Positions 15,249-23,192 are shown, counted from the stretch's first letter. The stretch: 45,696 nucleotides of DNA from an uncultured Myxococcales bacterium (GCA_903847405.1 CAINDP010000010.1:1-45696); one strand, 5' to 3'. A program made the numbers and translations. The notes: generated by a model not told the origin, from the sequence alone.

Positions 15249-15965
15249 TCAGAATTCGAAGGCGATTCCCGCCAGGAAGTTGCGGGAAGAGAGATTGATG
15301 GACTTGTTCGAGCCGAAGTCGTCGATCCAGTTCCACGTGTATTCGGCGAACAGGTACGTGTTGTTCACGCCGATTTCCTGGTCCAGGGTCTGGGCCATCA
15401 TCGGGGCCAGCGAATCCAGCAGGAACATGATTCCCGCCGTCACGTGCCCACCCATCGTCAGGCCCTTGCCCGAGGTCCCATCCGCCGCCTTCGACACCGA
15501 CCCGACGCCGTTCGTCACCCACCAGAAGTAGGCGTCCACGCCGCCCTTCACGACCGGCACGAACGGGAACTTGAAGCGCCGCTCCAGGTAGTCGAACCGG
15601 TAGATCAGCGACAGGGACAGGGGCATCAGGTGCATGCTCGTGGTGTCGGTGGACTTGGTCTTGTCGGACAGGCGCCCGTGCCCCTTCGCCTGGGAATACC
15701 CGATCGTCCCGCCGACGGCCAGCACGCCGACCTTCTTGAAGAACTCCCAGTCGAACTCCAGTTGGGTCATCAGGAAGGAGCCGCCGCCGAACGCGTCGCT
15801 CCAAGGCGTCTTGGTCGCGAACTCCTTGTCCACGTCCGGCCGCCAGGGACCGAACTTCAACTCCGCCATGAACGCGCGGGGGGATTCGGCCAGGGCCGGC
15901 AGGCTGGTGCCCAGCACGACCAGCGCCGTCAGGACCGCAACAGGCACCGAAATCGCAGTCCGCAT
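15249..15965 (-). CDS. Outer-membrane beta-barrel protein, MXAN_2562-like
   Basis: Product of 238 residues with a Sec signal peptide (MRTAISVPVAVLTALVVLGTSLPALA). The mature part has alternating hydrophobic strands with aromatic girdle residues (FLMTQLEFDWEFFKKVGVLAVGG; YLFAEYTWNWIDDF) and ends in the typical barrel terminus LAGIAFEF with a final Phe, the outer-membrane assembly signal. By pattern and by pairing with the CFI-box gene it resembles the Myxococcus MXAN_2562 beta-barrel family; that assignment is from memory and not a search. The ATG overlaps the TGA of the upstream gene (TGATG), with AAGGAGG before it, so translation is coupled. Confidence 0.85.
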   Translation of the reverse strand: MRTAISVPVAVLTALVVLGTSLPALAESPRAFMAELKFGPWRPDVDKEFATKTPWSDAFGGGSFLMTQLEFDWEFFKKVGVLAVGGTIGYSQAKGHGRLSDKTKSTDTTSMHLMPLSLSLIYRFDYLERRFKFPFVPVVKGGVDAYFWWVTNGVGSVSKAADGTSGKGLTMGGHVTAGIMFLLDSLAPMMAQTLDQEIGVNNTYLFAEYTWNWIDDFGSNKSINLSSRNFLAGIAFEF

Positions 15966-17245
15966 CACGACCGCCTCCTTGCGCGGACCACGGTCAGCGT
16001 CGCGAACCCGGTCGCAACCACCATCAGGACCAGGAGCAGCGGCAGGACGAAGCCCCAGCCGGAAGGCAGCGCCGTCGCCCAGCCGGCCGCCGTGACCAGG
16101 GGCCACAGCACCACGCGGACCACCGCACGCATCGTGTCATTGCCCGCGATGAAGTCGGCCAGGGGCGGACTGAGTGCATAGTACGTCGCGACCAGCCCGC
16201 GCCCCGGTCCCCAGGACAGCAGGAAGCGGTCCCGGAAGGTCCGCAGCGTCCACACCTGATCGGCCATGGCCGAGCCGTAGGCCGCCGTGGCGATGAAGCA
16301 GTACCCCCCCTTTTCCCGTCCAACTCCACCATCACCGTCCCGATACGCCTCGAAGAAATCGAGGACCGGCACGGGCATGGCGGTATTGACCACCGACAGA
16401 GGGCCCTCGTTCCCGTTCGTGTCCACCGCGGCGACTGCGAACCAGTACAGGACCTCGTTGTCCAGGCCCGTCAACTGGTGGCTTTTCACGGAGTAGGGCC
16501 CGCTGCGCTTCGCCAGGGCCAGCGAAGTGGCGTCGAACTTCTCCTTGCCCCAGTAGACGACGTACTCGATTCCCGCCTCGTCCCCGTTGTCCGGGTCCGA
16601 CCACTTCACGGTGATGTTCGAATCGCCCTCGTCCGACTCTTCCAGTTTCGGCGCGACCGGAGGCTTGAGGTCGAAACGGAAGGGGATTGACTGGCCGGTA
16701 TAGGTGGCCGTCTGGGTGGCCAGGAGCGCCGGCGTGTAGACGATCACGTAGAGGTTCGTCGTGAAGTCCGTCCCCGCGGCGCACCCGGAGGTGGTCAGGG
16801 TAGCGTCCCCCGCGCTGTCGCCCACCACCTGGATCTGGATGGGGATGGCCACGCCGGCCGCCGACAGGAAGTCCTGCTCGCCGTAGTACAGTTCCGCAAG
16901 ACAACTGGTGCCCAGCGTCGTGATGTCGCTGTCGGTGCAGGTGCCGTTCGGCAGGCTCAGTTTCGAGTACCAGTGCCAGTCCGCCGTCGTCACGCTGTTC
17001 AAGGTCCAGTTGACCTTGATCGCGCAGGCGTTCTTCTTCAACTCCAGACAGTCGGCGAGGTTCACGACGTGCTTGGTGTCGGTGGACGTCTTGCCGATAC
17101 GACTGTCCAGCGTACAGTCCGTGCCGACAGCCTCCAGGCCCAGGAACAGGTAGTTGGCGATGGCCGCGCCGGCCGGGATCGGAACCAGCGTTGCCGCGAC
17201 CAATACTGCCAGTGCCAGGGAAACGATACGCGTGTTCGTTTTCAT
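15965..17245 (-). CDS. Exported FN3/CFI-box protein with C-terminal membrane anchor, MXAN_2561-like
   Basis: Product of 426 residues. A signal peptide (MKTNTRIVSLALAVLVAATLVPIPAGA) is followed by an unidentified Cys-containing domain and a fibronectin type III-like segment (NITVKWSDPDNGDEAGIEYVVYW to WFAVAAVDTNGNEGPLS). Next is the CFI box (GGYCFIATAAYGS with the helix following it), a family signature of short C-terminal modules. The end is a transmembrane helix plus Arg-rich tail (LLLVLMVVATGF to VRARRRS), the layout of sorting and anchoring tails. The gene is coupled to the beta-barrel gene by TGATG. In Myxococcus a comparable pair, MXAN_2561/2562, occurs side by side, so they probably form one surface module; its cargo or function is unknown. 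Confidence 0.82.
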   Translation of the reverse strand: MKTNTRIVSLALAVLVAATLVPIPAGAAIANYLFLGLEAVGTDCTLDSRIGKTSTDTKHVVNLADCLELKKNACAIKVNWTLNSVTTADWHWYSKLSLPNGTCTDSDITTLGTSCLAELYYGEQDFLSAAGVAIPIQIQVVGDSAGDATLTTSGCAAGTDFTTNLYVIVYTPALLATQTATYTGQSIPFRFDLKPPVAPKLEESDEGDSNITVKWSDPDNGDEAGIEYVVYWGKEKFDATSLALAKRSGPYSVKSHQLTGLDNEVLYWFAVAAVDTNGNEGPLSVVNTAMPVPVLDFFEAYRDGDGGVGREKGGYCFIATAAYGSAMADQVWTLRTFRDRFLLSWGPGRGLVATYYALSPPLADFIAGNDTMRAVVRVVLWPLVTAAGWATALPSGWGFVLPLLLVLMVVATGFATLTVVRARRRS

Positions 17246-17390
17246 GGTCCTACACCCAAGCAAACCTCGTGCCATGCGGCACACGCTGCAAATCCACCCC
17301 CCAACGGCATTCGAACCGGTCCGCGGGGCGCCCTTTGTGCCAATTTGTCAATCAGGAGGCTCCGACCACGCCATGGTTGACACGACGATC

Positions 17391-18452
17391 CTACGCCTCG
17401 TCGTCGTCCTCCTCCTCGCGGACGACGACCGGCGCCGGCGTCACGCCCAGGAGGAACTCGGCGATGTGGACCGCGTTCAGAGCGGCGCCCTTGCGGATGT
17501 TGTCCGACGACAGCCAGAGGTTCAGCCCGCGCTCCACGGTCGGATCGCGCCGGATGCGGCCCACCAGCACGTCGTCGAGCCCCGTCGCGTCCAGCGGCAT
17601 CGGGTACTCCCCGTTCGCCGGGTCGTCCACGACCACCACGCTGGGCGCGGCGGCCAGCACCTTCCGGGCCTCGTCGGCCGTCACCGGCCGTTCGAACTCG
17701 ACGTTGATCGATTCCGAATGGCCGTTCAGGACCGGCACGCGGACCGCGGTCGCGGTGATGCGCAGGTCCGGAAGGCCCAGGATCTTGCGGGTTTCGTTGA
17801 CGATCTTGGTTTCTTCCGTCGAGTAGCCTTCGTCCTCCGGCCGGAAGATTTCGACCTGCGGCACGACGTTGAACGCGATCTGGTGCGGGAACGCCTGGAT
17901 TTCCAGGGGCCGCCGGTTCAGCATCGCCACGCACTGCCCGACCAGTTCGTCGCCGCCCTTGCGCCCCGCGCCGCTGACCGCCTGGTAGGTGGACACGACC
18001 ACGCGCTTCAGGCCGAACGCCCGGTGCAGCGGTCCCAGGACCAGCGTCAGCGGGATGCTGCTGCAGTTCGGGCTGCTGATGATGCCCTTGTGGCCGCGCG
18101 CCGCCTCCCCGTTCACTTCCGGGACGACCAGCGGAACGTCCGGGTCCATGCGGTAGGCGCTGGACTTGTCGATCACGACCGCGCCGGCCGCCACGGCCTT
18201 CGGCGCGAACTCGCGGCTGACCGAGGCGCCCGGTGCCGAAAGGATCACGTCGATCCCCGCGAAGTCGGCATGGGCCAGGTTTTCGACCGTGACCTGCGTG
18301 CCGCCGAAGGCGATCGTCGTCCCCGCGCTGCGCCCGGAGGCGAACAGGCGAAGGCGGCCCACGGGGAACCCCCGCTCCTCCAGCAGTTCAATCGCTTCCC
18401 GGCCTACCATCCCGGTGGCTCCCACCACCGCGACGTTGAATGTCCGTGCCAT
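17391..18452 (-). CDS. asd: Aspartate-semialdehyde dehydrogenase
   Basis: Product of 353 residues. It opens with the nucleotide-binding VAVVGATGMVGREAIELLEERGF, has the catalytic cysteine in SSPNCSSIPLTLVLGPL and the substrate segment STYQAVSGAGRKGGDEL. It reduces aspartyl phosphate to aspartate semialdehyde for lysine/DAP, threonine and methionine synthesis, using NADPH, in the cytoplasm. Its product feeds the DAP of peptidoglycan. An acidic tail (VREEEDDDEA) extends beyond the usual end of the fold. The ATG at 18452 has GGAGGG upstream. It appears to be transcribed alone. Confidence 0.96.
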   Translation of the reverse strand: MARTFNVAVVGATGMVGREAIELLEERGFPVGRLRLFASGRSAGTTIAFGGTQVTVENLAHADFAGIDVILSAPGASVSREFAPKAVAAGAVVIDKSSAYRMDPDVPLVVPEVNGEAARGHKGIISSPNCSSIPLTLVLGPLHRAFGLKRVVVSTYQAVSGAGRKGGDELVGQCVAMLNRRPLEIQAFPHQIAFNVVPQVEIFRPEDEGYSTEETKIVNETRKILGLPDLRITATAVRVPVLNGHSESINVEFERPVTADEARKVLAAAPSVVVVDDPANGEYPMPLDATGLDDVLVGRIRRDPTVERGLNLWLSSDNIRKGAALNAVHIAEFLLGVTPAPVVVREEEDDDEA

Positions 18453-18506
18453 CGATCCCTCCAGTTGCGAACCGGACCCCTCCACGGGCGTCCGTCAGGC
18501 GCGCGA

Positions 18507-18512
18507 ATCATA
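18507..18512 (-). promoter_or_regulatory. Possible -10 element for asd
   Basis: TATGAT on the minus strand with a TG one base before it, about 55 bases before the asd ATG. No good -35 is seen at the right distance. Confidence 0.3.
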
Positions 18513-18568
18513 CACCCTGATACCCGGGTCGTGGGAGCGGACGGGGCCGGAGTCCGCGTGGGGTGAGG

Positions 18569-19120
18569 TCATGCCCGCGGCGACGCAAACGTCCGGGCCG
18601 TCGCGACGGCAGCCATGGCCTTGACGGCGTCGAAGGGCAGGAACGGCAGCGCCCCCAGGACGAAGGCGCGGCGCGGCGAAAGCCCCAGCAGGGCGGCGAG
18701 GACCGAGGCGCCGGCAACCTGGATCACCACGATCCCCAGCATCGCGGCCGCCAGGGGCCCCAGTCGGGTCCGCACGATCGCGACGACGGGCGCCGCAACC
18801 ACGAAACCGGCCAGGTATCCGGCCGTCACCCAGCCCGCCAGGGCCGGGATGGCCGTCCACCCAGCGAACCACGGCACGCCCAGGAAGCCCGCCCCGACGT
18901 AGATCGCCTGGGACACGAAGGCCTGCCGCGGCGACAGCACCAGGCCGGTCAGGAGCACCGCGAACACCTGGAGGGTGAAGGGGACCGGCGTGAATGGCAG
19001 ACGCACCGCAACCTGGGCGCCGAGGGCGGTGGCGACGGTCATCGCCGCGATCCCGGCCGCCTGCGCGGCATGCCCCATCTGCGCCACCCCGTGGCGGTCC
19101 AGCCGGATTGTCGCCGTCAT
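18569..19120 (-). CDS. bioY: Biotin transporter BioY
   Basis: Product of 183 residues with about six hydrophobic helices. It has the BioY pattern: ALGAQVAVRLPFTPVPFTLQVFAVLLTGLVLSPR, then GAGFLGVPWFAGW and the closing FLPFDAVKAMAAV. BioY is the substrate-binding membrane subunit (S component) of biotin ECF transporters and can also work alone. No energising EcfA/EcfT genes are next to it. An AAGGTG RBS precedes the ATG. Upstream are 163 bases up to the histone-like gene, in which I see no riboswitch or clear BirA operator. Confidence 0.9.
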   Translation of the reverse strand: MTATIRLDRHGVAQMGHAAQAAGIAAMTVATALGAQVAVRLPFTPVPFTLQVFAVLLTGLVLSPRQAFVSQAIYVGAGFLGVPWFAGWTAIPALAGWVTAGYLAGFVVAAPVVAIVRTRLGPLAAAMLGIVVIQVAGASVLAALLGLSPRRAFVLGALPFLPFDAVKAMAAVATARTFASPRA

Positions 19121-19283
19121 CGAATCACCTTTCCGGGGGACGGCTTGCGCCTGCGGAGGCCCCAGGGGCCCAGATGGACGAAACGTCCGCGGCCACCCCT
19201 TCCGGATCCATCACGGACCCGGCGGGGACGGCCTTGGACGTCGTCGAAGTGCAGACGGCCTCAGGCCGCCCTGCCCGTCGTCG

Positions 19284-19724
19284 TCACTTCTTCTTGGCAA
19301 CCGGCTTCGCCTTGGCGGGCGCCTTGGCCGGAGCCTTCACCGGGGCGACCGGCTTCGCGGGCGCCTTGACCGGGGCGGCCTTCTTCGCAGGCGCCTTGAC
19401 CGGGGCGACCTTCTTGGCGGGCGCCTTGACCGGGGCAACCTTCTTCGCAGGCGCCTTGGCCGGGGCAACCTTCTTCGCCGGCGCCTTCGCCGGGGCGACC
19501 TTCTTCGCGGGCGCCTTCGCCGGGGCGACCTTCTTCGCGGGCGCCTTCGCCGGGGCCGCCTTCACCGGGGCCGCCTTGACCGGCGCCGCCTTCTTGACAG
19601 GAGCCACGACCGGGGCGGGCTTCGCGACCGGCTTCGCCGCCTTGGGGGCAGCCTTGACCGTCTTCACGGGAGCCTTCGTCGCCACCTTCGGAGCCGCCTT
19701 CTTGATGTCCTTCTTGACCGCCAT
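19284..19724 (-). CDS. Histone H1-like Lys/Ala/Pro-rich protein
   Basis: Product of 146 residues of extremely low complexity: about one third Lys, the rest mainly Ala, Pro and Val. Residues 60-129 are seven copies of a ten-residue repeat (KAPAKKVAPA/V), ending AKPVAKKK. The composition matches the C-terminal tails of eukaryotic histone H1 and bacterial H1-like DNA-binding proteins, so it probably binds the chromosome non-specifically. It lacks a globular domain. The ATG at 19724 has GGAGG upstream and a good promoter at 19762-19790. The frame stays open far upstream through non-coding DNA. Long complementary frames are an artefact of the repeat. Confidence 0.88.
   Translation of the reverse strand: MAVKKDIKKAAPKVATKAPVKTVKAAPKAAKPVAKPAPVVAPVKKAAPVKAAPVKAAPAKAPAKKVAPAKAPAKKVAPAKAPAKKVAPAKAPAKKVAPVKAPAKKVAPVKAPAKKAAPVKAPAKPVAPVKAPAKAPAKAKPVAKKK
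19338..19547 (-). repeat. Seven tandem 30-bp units inside the H1-like gene
   Basis: The DNA for residues 60-129 of the histone-like protein is seven head-to-tail units of 30 bases each, coding KAPAKKVAP(A/V) with small changes in the last copies. Such tandem units gain and lose copies easily. Confidence 0.8.
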
Positions 19725-19761
19725 GATGACCTCCAAACAAGTTATGCCCGGGAACACGGCG

Positions 19762-19790
19762 AAAATAGATCCCCTCCTCGTGGAAGTCAA
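19762..19790 (-). promoter_or_regulatory. Sigma-70-type promoter of the H1-like gene
   Basis: On the minus strand TTGACT (19790-19785), a 17-base spacer and TATTTT (19767-19762), about 38 bases before the ATG. Confidence 0.65.
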
Positions 19791-19892
19791 AGAAACGACA
19801 TGACGATCCCCGAACAATGCCATCACGTTCCCCGGAGTCGGGGTCCGGATTGCCCCCCCGATGGCACTCACCGGCATCACGATCGCCGCATC

Positions 19893-19910
19893 CTGATTGA
19901 GGCAAATCAG
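19893..19910. repeat. Short inverted repeat CTGATT-N6-AATCAG
   Basis: Six-base arms separated by GAGGCA in the intergenic region before the ECF sigma gene. A related dyad with the same arms lies at 23136-23156. It could be an operator or a chance palindrome. Confidence 0.3.
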
Positions 19911-20069
19911 ATCCGGGGGTTGTGGGCGGGCGGCGGCCGATCGGGGCCGGCTGCAGGGGCGGAGCCGGTGCTGCACCCCCGGGGACCCTCGTTTTTTCGA
20001 CCGAAAATAGTTGTCGATCCTTTTCGCGTCAGCTCCGTCTGTTGACCGCACCCTTCGGAGGAGGCGGTC

Positions 20070-20666
20070 ATGCGGAACCGGGAAACACGGAGAGCGGAAC
20101 GGGACCCGGTGCAGGAGGCGGTCGTCCAGACGCTGGACCGGCTGTACGGGGCGGCCATGCGGCTGACGCGCAACCGGGCCGACGCCGAGGACCTGGTGCA
20201 GGAAACGGTGCTGCGGGCCCTGGAGGTCGCGCCCCGGCTGGACCCGGATGGCAACATCCCGGCCTACCTGTGCCGGACCCTCGGCAACCTGTTCATCAAC
20301 CGTCATCGGCATCACAAGGTGGCGCGCCGCGTGGGGGAAATGGCCTGGTACGGGCTCCTGGACGGCTCGACCTACTCGTCCGAAAGCGCCCGCATCTGGG
20401 CCGACCCGCCCACCCACCATCGGCACACCACGATTTCGAAGGAACTGGAGGCAGCCCTCGAGGCCCTGCCCGAGCGGTTCCGGGCGGTGATGATCCTGGC
20501 CGACCTCCTGGACTGGACGTACGCCGAGATCGCCGAGGAACTGAAGATCCCCGTGGGAACGGTGATGTCCCGCCTGTGGAGGGCGCGCCACTCGACCCGG
20601 GCCCGGCTGGAACAAAACTGTCGCACCCTCGATAGCCTCCCCGTCCGTGGAGGGAGGATCGCGTGA
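20070..20666 (+). CDS. ECF-family RNA polymerase sigma factor
   Basis: Product of 198 residues. Region 2 is LYGAAMRLTRNRADAEDLVQETVLRAL followed by the promoter-melting helix and NLFINRHRHHK; region 4 is LEALPERFRAVMILADLLDWTYAEIAEELKIPVGTVMSRLWRARHS, the DNA-binding helix-turn-helix for the -35. Region 3 is missing, as is normal for ECF factors. It would direct polymerase to a small regulon. A strong RBS (GGAGGAGG) precedes the ATG. No anti-sigma gene follows; its TGA overlaps the GTG of a lamin-tail lipoprotein by 4 bases, so that lipoprotein is the coupled partner. Confidence 0.93.
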   Translation: MRNRETRRAERDPVQEAVVQTLDRLYGAAMRLTRNRADAEDLVQETVLRALEVAPRLDPDGNIPAYLCRTLGNLFINRHRHHKVARRVGEMAWYGLLDGSTYSSESARIWADPPTHHRHTTISKELEAALEALPERFRAVMILADLLDWTYAEIAEELKIPVGTVMSRLWRARHSTRARLEQNCRTLDSLPVRGGRIA

Positions 20667-22078
20667 TTCCCGGCCGAACCCCCGTGCTGAATGCGGTGCT
20701 GTTCGCCGCCCTGGTTGCGTGGATGGCCGCATGCGGCGACGATGGGCCGCTGCAGGCCGCTGCGGACGTGCCCGGCGTCCGTGACGCTCTGCCGGACACC
20801 CCGCCCTCCCTCGACACTTCGGTCGATATCGCAAGGGATGCGGGTGCCGATCCGGCCGACCGCGACGCCACGGACCTCCCGGGCACGGACCTCCCGGACC
20901 CGGGCCCGACGACGGACCTGCTTGCGGAAGTCCTCCCCGGCCCCTGCCCAGCGCCCGGGGCCCTGATCATCACGGAACTCCTTCCGGACCCCGCGGCCGT
21001 ACCCGATCAGACCGGCGAGTGGGTCGAGGTCCACAACCCGGGTGTGCAGGACCTGGATCTGCGGGGCATCGACCTCCGGAGCGGCCGCGAGTCCCACCCT
21101 ATCGCGGGCGGCTCGCCCGTCCTGGTGCCGGCCGGGGGATTCCTCCTGCTGGGCGCGTCCGCGAACGCCGCCGACAACGGCGGGATCGTGCCCGGGTACG
21201 TCTACGATTCGATCCGCCTGTCGAACCAGGCCGACGGCGTGGCCCTGGTCTGCGGCGACCTCGTCATCGATGGAATGTCGTGGGTCCCGGCGTCGTCGCC
21301 GCTGGCGGCCGGCCGCTCGCTGGCCCTGGACCGGTCGGGATTCGACGCCACCCGCAACGACGATGCCGCCTACTGGTGCCGGGGATCCGAAGCCTTCGGC
21401 GCCGGCGACCGGGGAACCCCGGGGGCCGACAACCCGCCGTGCAGCACGTCGTCCTGCGGGGACCGAACGGTCCAGAGGTGGGAGGAATGCGACGACGGCA
21501 ACGCGCTTCCCGGGGACGGCTGCACGTCGTCCTGCCGGGCGGAGTCCTTCCAGGCGGGCTCGATCATCGTCACCGAATTCCTGGTTCGGCCGGAGGGCGT
21601 CGGGCAGACCGTCGGACAATGGGTCGAACTGCACAACACCACCGATGTGCCGATCGACATCGCCGGGTGGACGCTGGGCGACGAGGCCGGCGCCGGCGCC
21701 CGAATCCTGCCCGCAGGCGGCTCCCTGGTCGCACCGCCCCTGGGGTACGTGGTCCTGGGTCGCAGCGCGGACCCGGAAGCCAACGGCGGCGTGGCCGTGG
21801 ACTGGGCCTACGGCGACAGGTTCCCGCTGGCAAGCCCCCGGGACCGGATCGTCGTGACCTGGAACGACACGGTCATCGACCGGGTCGAGTACGACCTCGG
21901 GACGACCTTTCCGGAGGCATCGGGACGGTCGCTTCAACTGGACCCCGACTTCCTCGACGCGGGGTGGAACGACTGGGGCGAGGCCTGGTGCCCGGCGCCG
22001 GACGGCGTGGTCCTGGACGACGGGGACCGGGGCTCGCCAGGGGCCGCGAATCCGCCCTGCCAATGGCCGATCCCCTGA
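20663..22078 (+). CDS. Lipoprotein with two lamin-tail domains and a Cys-rich repeat
   Basis: Product of 471 residues. Signal sequence ends WMAAC, making Cys24 the likely lipid-modified residue, then an Asp/Pro-rich spacer. A first lamin-tail domain covers ~97-220 (LIITELLPDPAAVPDQTGEW...LSNQADGVALVC), a DUF4215-type Cys unit lies at ~265-292 (CGDRTVQRWEECDDGN, GCTSSC) and a second lamin-tail domain at ~295-420 (IIVTEFLVRPEG...GQWVELHNTTD). Bacterial lamin-tail domains are extracellular beta-sandwiches, often joined to nucleases or adhesins; no catalytic domain is present here. The GTG start overlaps the sigma-factor stop (GTGA). It sits where many ECF operons keep an anti-sigma factor, but it has no cytoplasmic domain to fill that role. 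Confidence 0.87.
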   Translation: MIPGRTPVLNAVLFAALVAWMAACGDDGPLQAAADVPGVRDALPDTPPSLDTSVDIARDAGADPADRDATDLPGTDLPDPGPTTDLLAEVLPGPCPAPGALIITELLPDPAAVPDQTGEWVEVHNPGVQDLDLRGIDLRSGRESHPIAGGSPVLVPAGGFLLLGASANAADNGGIVPGYVYDSIRLSNQADGVALVCGDLVIDGMSWVPASSPLAAGRSLALDRSGFDATRNDDAAYWCRGSEAFGAGDRGTPGADNPPCSTSSCGDRTVQRWEECDDGNALPGDGCTSSCRAESFQAGSIIVTEFLVRPEGVGQTVGQWVELHNTTDVPIDIAGWTLGDEAGAGARILPAGGSLVAPPLGYVVLGRSADPEANGGVAVDWAYGDRFPLASPRDRIVVTWNDTVIDRVEYDLGTTFPEASGRSLQLDPDFLDAGWNDWGEAWCPAPDGVVLDDGDRGSPGAANPPCQWPIP

Positions 22079-22118
22079 GACCTCGCGCTGGATCGAATCC
22101 GGCAACAGCCTCCTGGAG

Positions 22119-22124
22119 TAGAAT
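22119..22124 (+). promoter_or_regulatory. Possible -10 element before the membrane protein gene
   Basis: TAGAAT about 60 bases before the ATG at 22184; no good -35 is seen. Confidence 0.25.
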
Positions 22125-22183
22125 CGCCCGGCCGCGCGGCGGTGAAGGGGATGGGCGCCACGAAAGACGACGGAGGACACGGG

Positions 22184-23092
22184 ATGGTGGCGCACGAGGA
22201 CGACGGCCGGCAGGTGCCGCCCCTGCCCCTGGGACGCGCGCTGGCCGTCGCGGTGATGCTGCTGGCGGTGCTGGTCCCGGCGACCTTCCATGCGCTGCGC
22301 CAGGTCGCCCGCGGGCAGGCGGCGTCCGAGGAGTGGAGGTCCCTGGCGGTGGCCCGGCGGGTGGCCGCGATCGGAACGGACGACAGGGCGTTTTCGGAAA
22401 CGGTGCGCACGGTGGGCGCGGCCGGCGCATCGACAATGACCGCGGCATTCCTCCTCACGGCCGGCGGCACCGACCCGTCCGGCGACGCAGCGCCCGCCCG
22501 CCTCCTGGCCCTCGGGCCCAACGGCATGCCGGTCGTGCTGCCGAAGGCGCTGTCGGTCCCGATCCGGGAGGCGGCGGAACGCGCCCGGGATTCCCGGAAG
22601 GACGGCGGCGAAGGGTCCGCCTGCATCGACGGAGGGGACCAGGCGCGCCTGCTGTGCGTGGTGGCCCCTCCCGGTGGCGCGGTGGCCGGCGTCATCGCCG
22701 GGAGGACGGACGTGCAGGCGCCCTTCGGGTGGCCCGTTGCGGCATCCCTGGCCGGCGCACTGCTGTTCTTCGTGGTGGTGTCGTGGCGGCCCTCGTGGCG
22801 GCCCGAGGTCGTTGCCGCCGTCGCGGCCGGGCTGGCCGGCGGTGTCGGCGCGGCACTGCTGGCCGCAGGGGGGCAGAAAATGATCGCGGCCGCGACATCG
22901 GCCGAGGCGACGCTGGCGGGGCTCCTGGGTCCGTCTGTCGGGGCGCTCCCGGCGCACTTCCCCTCGCCGGGAATCGTCCTTGTCGTCGGAGCGTCCCTGG
23001 CCGCCGCGGCGCTGTCCGCAGTCGGCACACGAATCCTGAAGCCGAAGTCGCCTCGGGCCCACCCCGCGAATCCGCCCGCGAACGCAGACTGA
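22184..23092 (+). CDS. Membrane protein with extracytoplasmic loop, unknown function
   Basis: Product of 302 residues. One N-terminal helix (ALAVAVMLLAVLVPATFHAL) is followed by about 150 hydrophilic residues predicted outside the cell, containing two Cys (SACIDGG and RLLCVV), then three hydrophobic segments (WPVAASLAGALLFFVVVSW, VVAAVAAGLAGGVGAALLAAGG, GIVLVVGASLAAAALSAVG) and a short cytoplasmic tail. The topology is that of a sensor or a membrane scaffold, but no signalling domain is attached and I recognise no family. The ATG at 22184 is chosen because GGAGG lies 7 bases upstream; an in-frame GTG at 22142 and ATG at 22151 lack this. It lies between the sigma/lamin-tail pair and the kinase. 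Confidence 0.72.
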   Translation: MVAHEDDGRQVPPLPLGRALAVAVMLLAVLVPATFHALRQVARGQAASEEWRSLAVARRVAAIGTDDRAFSETVRTVGAAGASTMTAAFLLTAGGTDPSGDAAPARLLALGPNGMPVVLPKALSVPIREAAERARDSRKDGGEGSACIDGGDQARLLCVVAPPGGAVAGVIAGRTDVQAPFGWPVAASLAGALLFFVVVSWRPSWRPEVVAAVAAGLAGGVGAALLAAGGQKMIAAATSAEATLAGLLGPSVGALPAHFPSPGIVLVVGASLAAAALSAVGTRILKPKSPRAHPANPPANAD

Positions 23093-23135
23093 TCCACCGC
23101 CATGCCCGTTCGAAGCATGGCCGGAATCATGCGTT

Positions 23136-23156
23136 CAATCAGAAGCCCCCTGATTG
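23136..23156. repeat. Inverted repeat CAATCAG-N7-CTGATTG
   Basis: Seven-base arms with a 7-base centre, 44 bases downstream of the membrane-protein stop and 37 bases upstream of the kinase -10 element. It may be an operator for the kinase gene or a weak terminator; no T-run follows. Confidence 0.4.
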
Positions 23157-23192
23157 CCTCCGGGGCGCCTCGCGTCCGACCCCCTTCGGTGG

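Larger units (their letters stand above)
19725..20069. other. 345-base intergenic region between divergent H1-like and ECF sigma genes
   Basis: No credible gene is visible here. It holds the promoter of the H1-like gene at 19762-19790, a short dyad at 19893-19910 and a six-T run at 19998-20003. It is less GC-rich in places than its surroundings. I find no clear ECF-type promoter for the sigma-factor gene, though GAAAATAGTTGTCGATC before its start is AT-richer than the rest. Confidence 0.5.

Noticed and set aside
17328-17342. Sigma-54-like element (TGGCAC-N5-GCGC on the minus strand) upstream of the CFI-box gene
   Set aside because: Only the invariant GG and GC match; the TTGC half is poor, and the overlapping TTGACA at 17346-17351 has no -10. 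Not enough to call either.
19256-19268. Small hairpin CGGCC-TCA-GGCCG after the H1-like stop
   Set aside because: Five-bp stem with a three-base loop and no T-run; common by chance at this GC content.
19261-19803. Plus-strand frame rich in Ala, Gly, Thr and Phe (AGAFTGA-type repeats) across the H1-like gene
   Set aside because: It is the complement of the KAPAKK repeat; the Lys-rich reading has the RBS and promoter.
22142-22183. Upstream GTG (22142) and ATG (22151) starts for the membrane protein
   Set aside because: The ATG at 22184 has GGAGG at the best spacing; the others have none.
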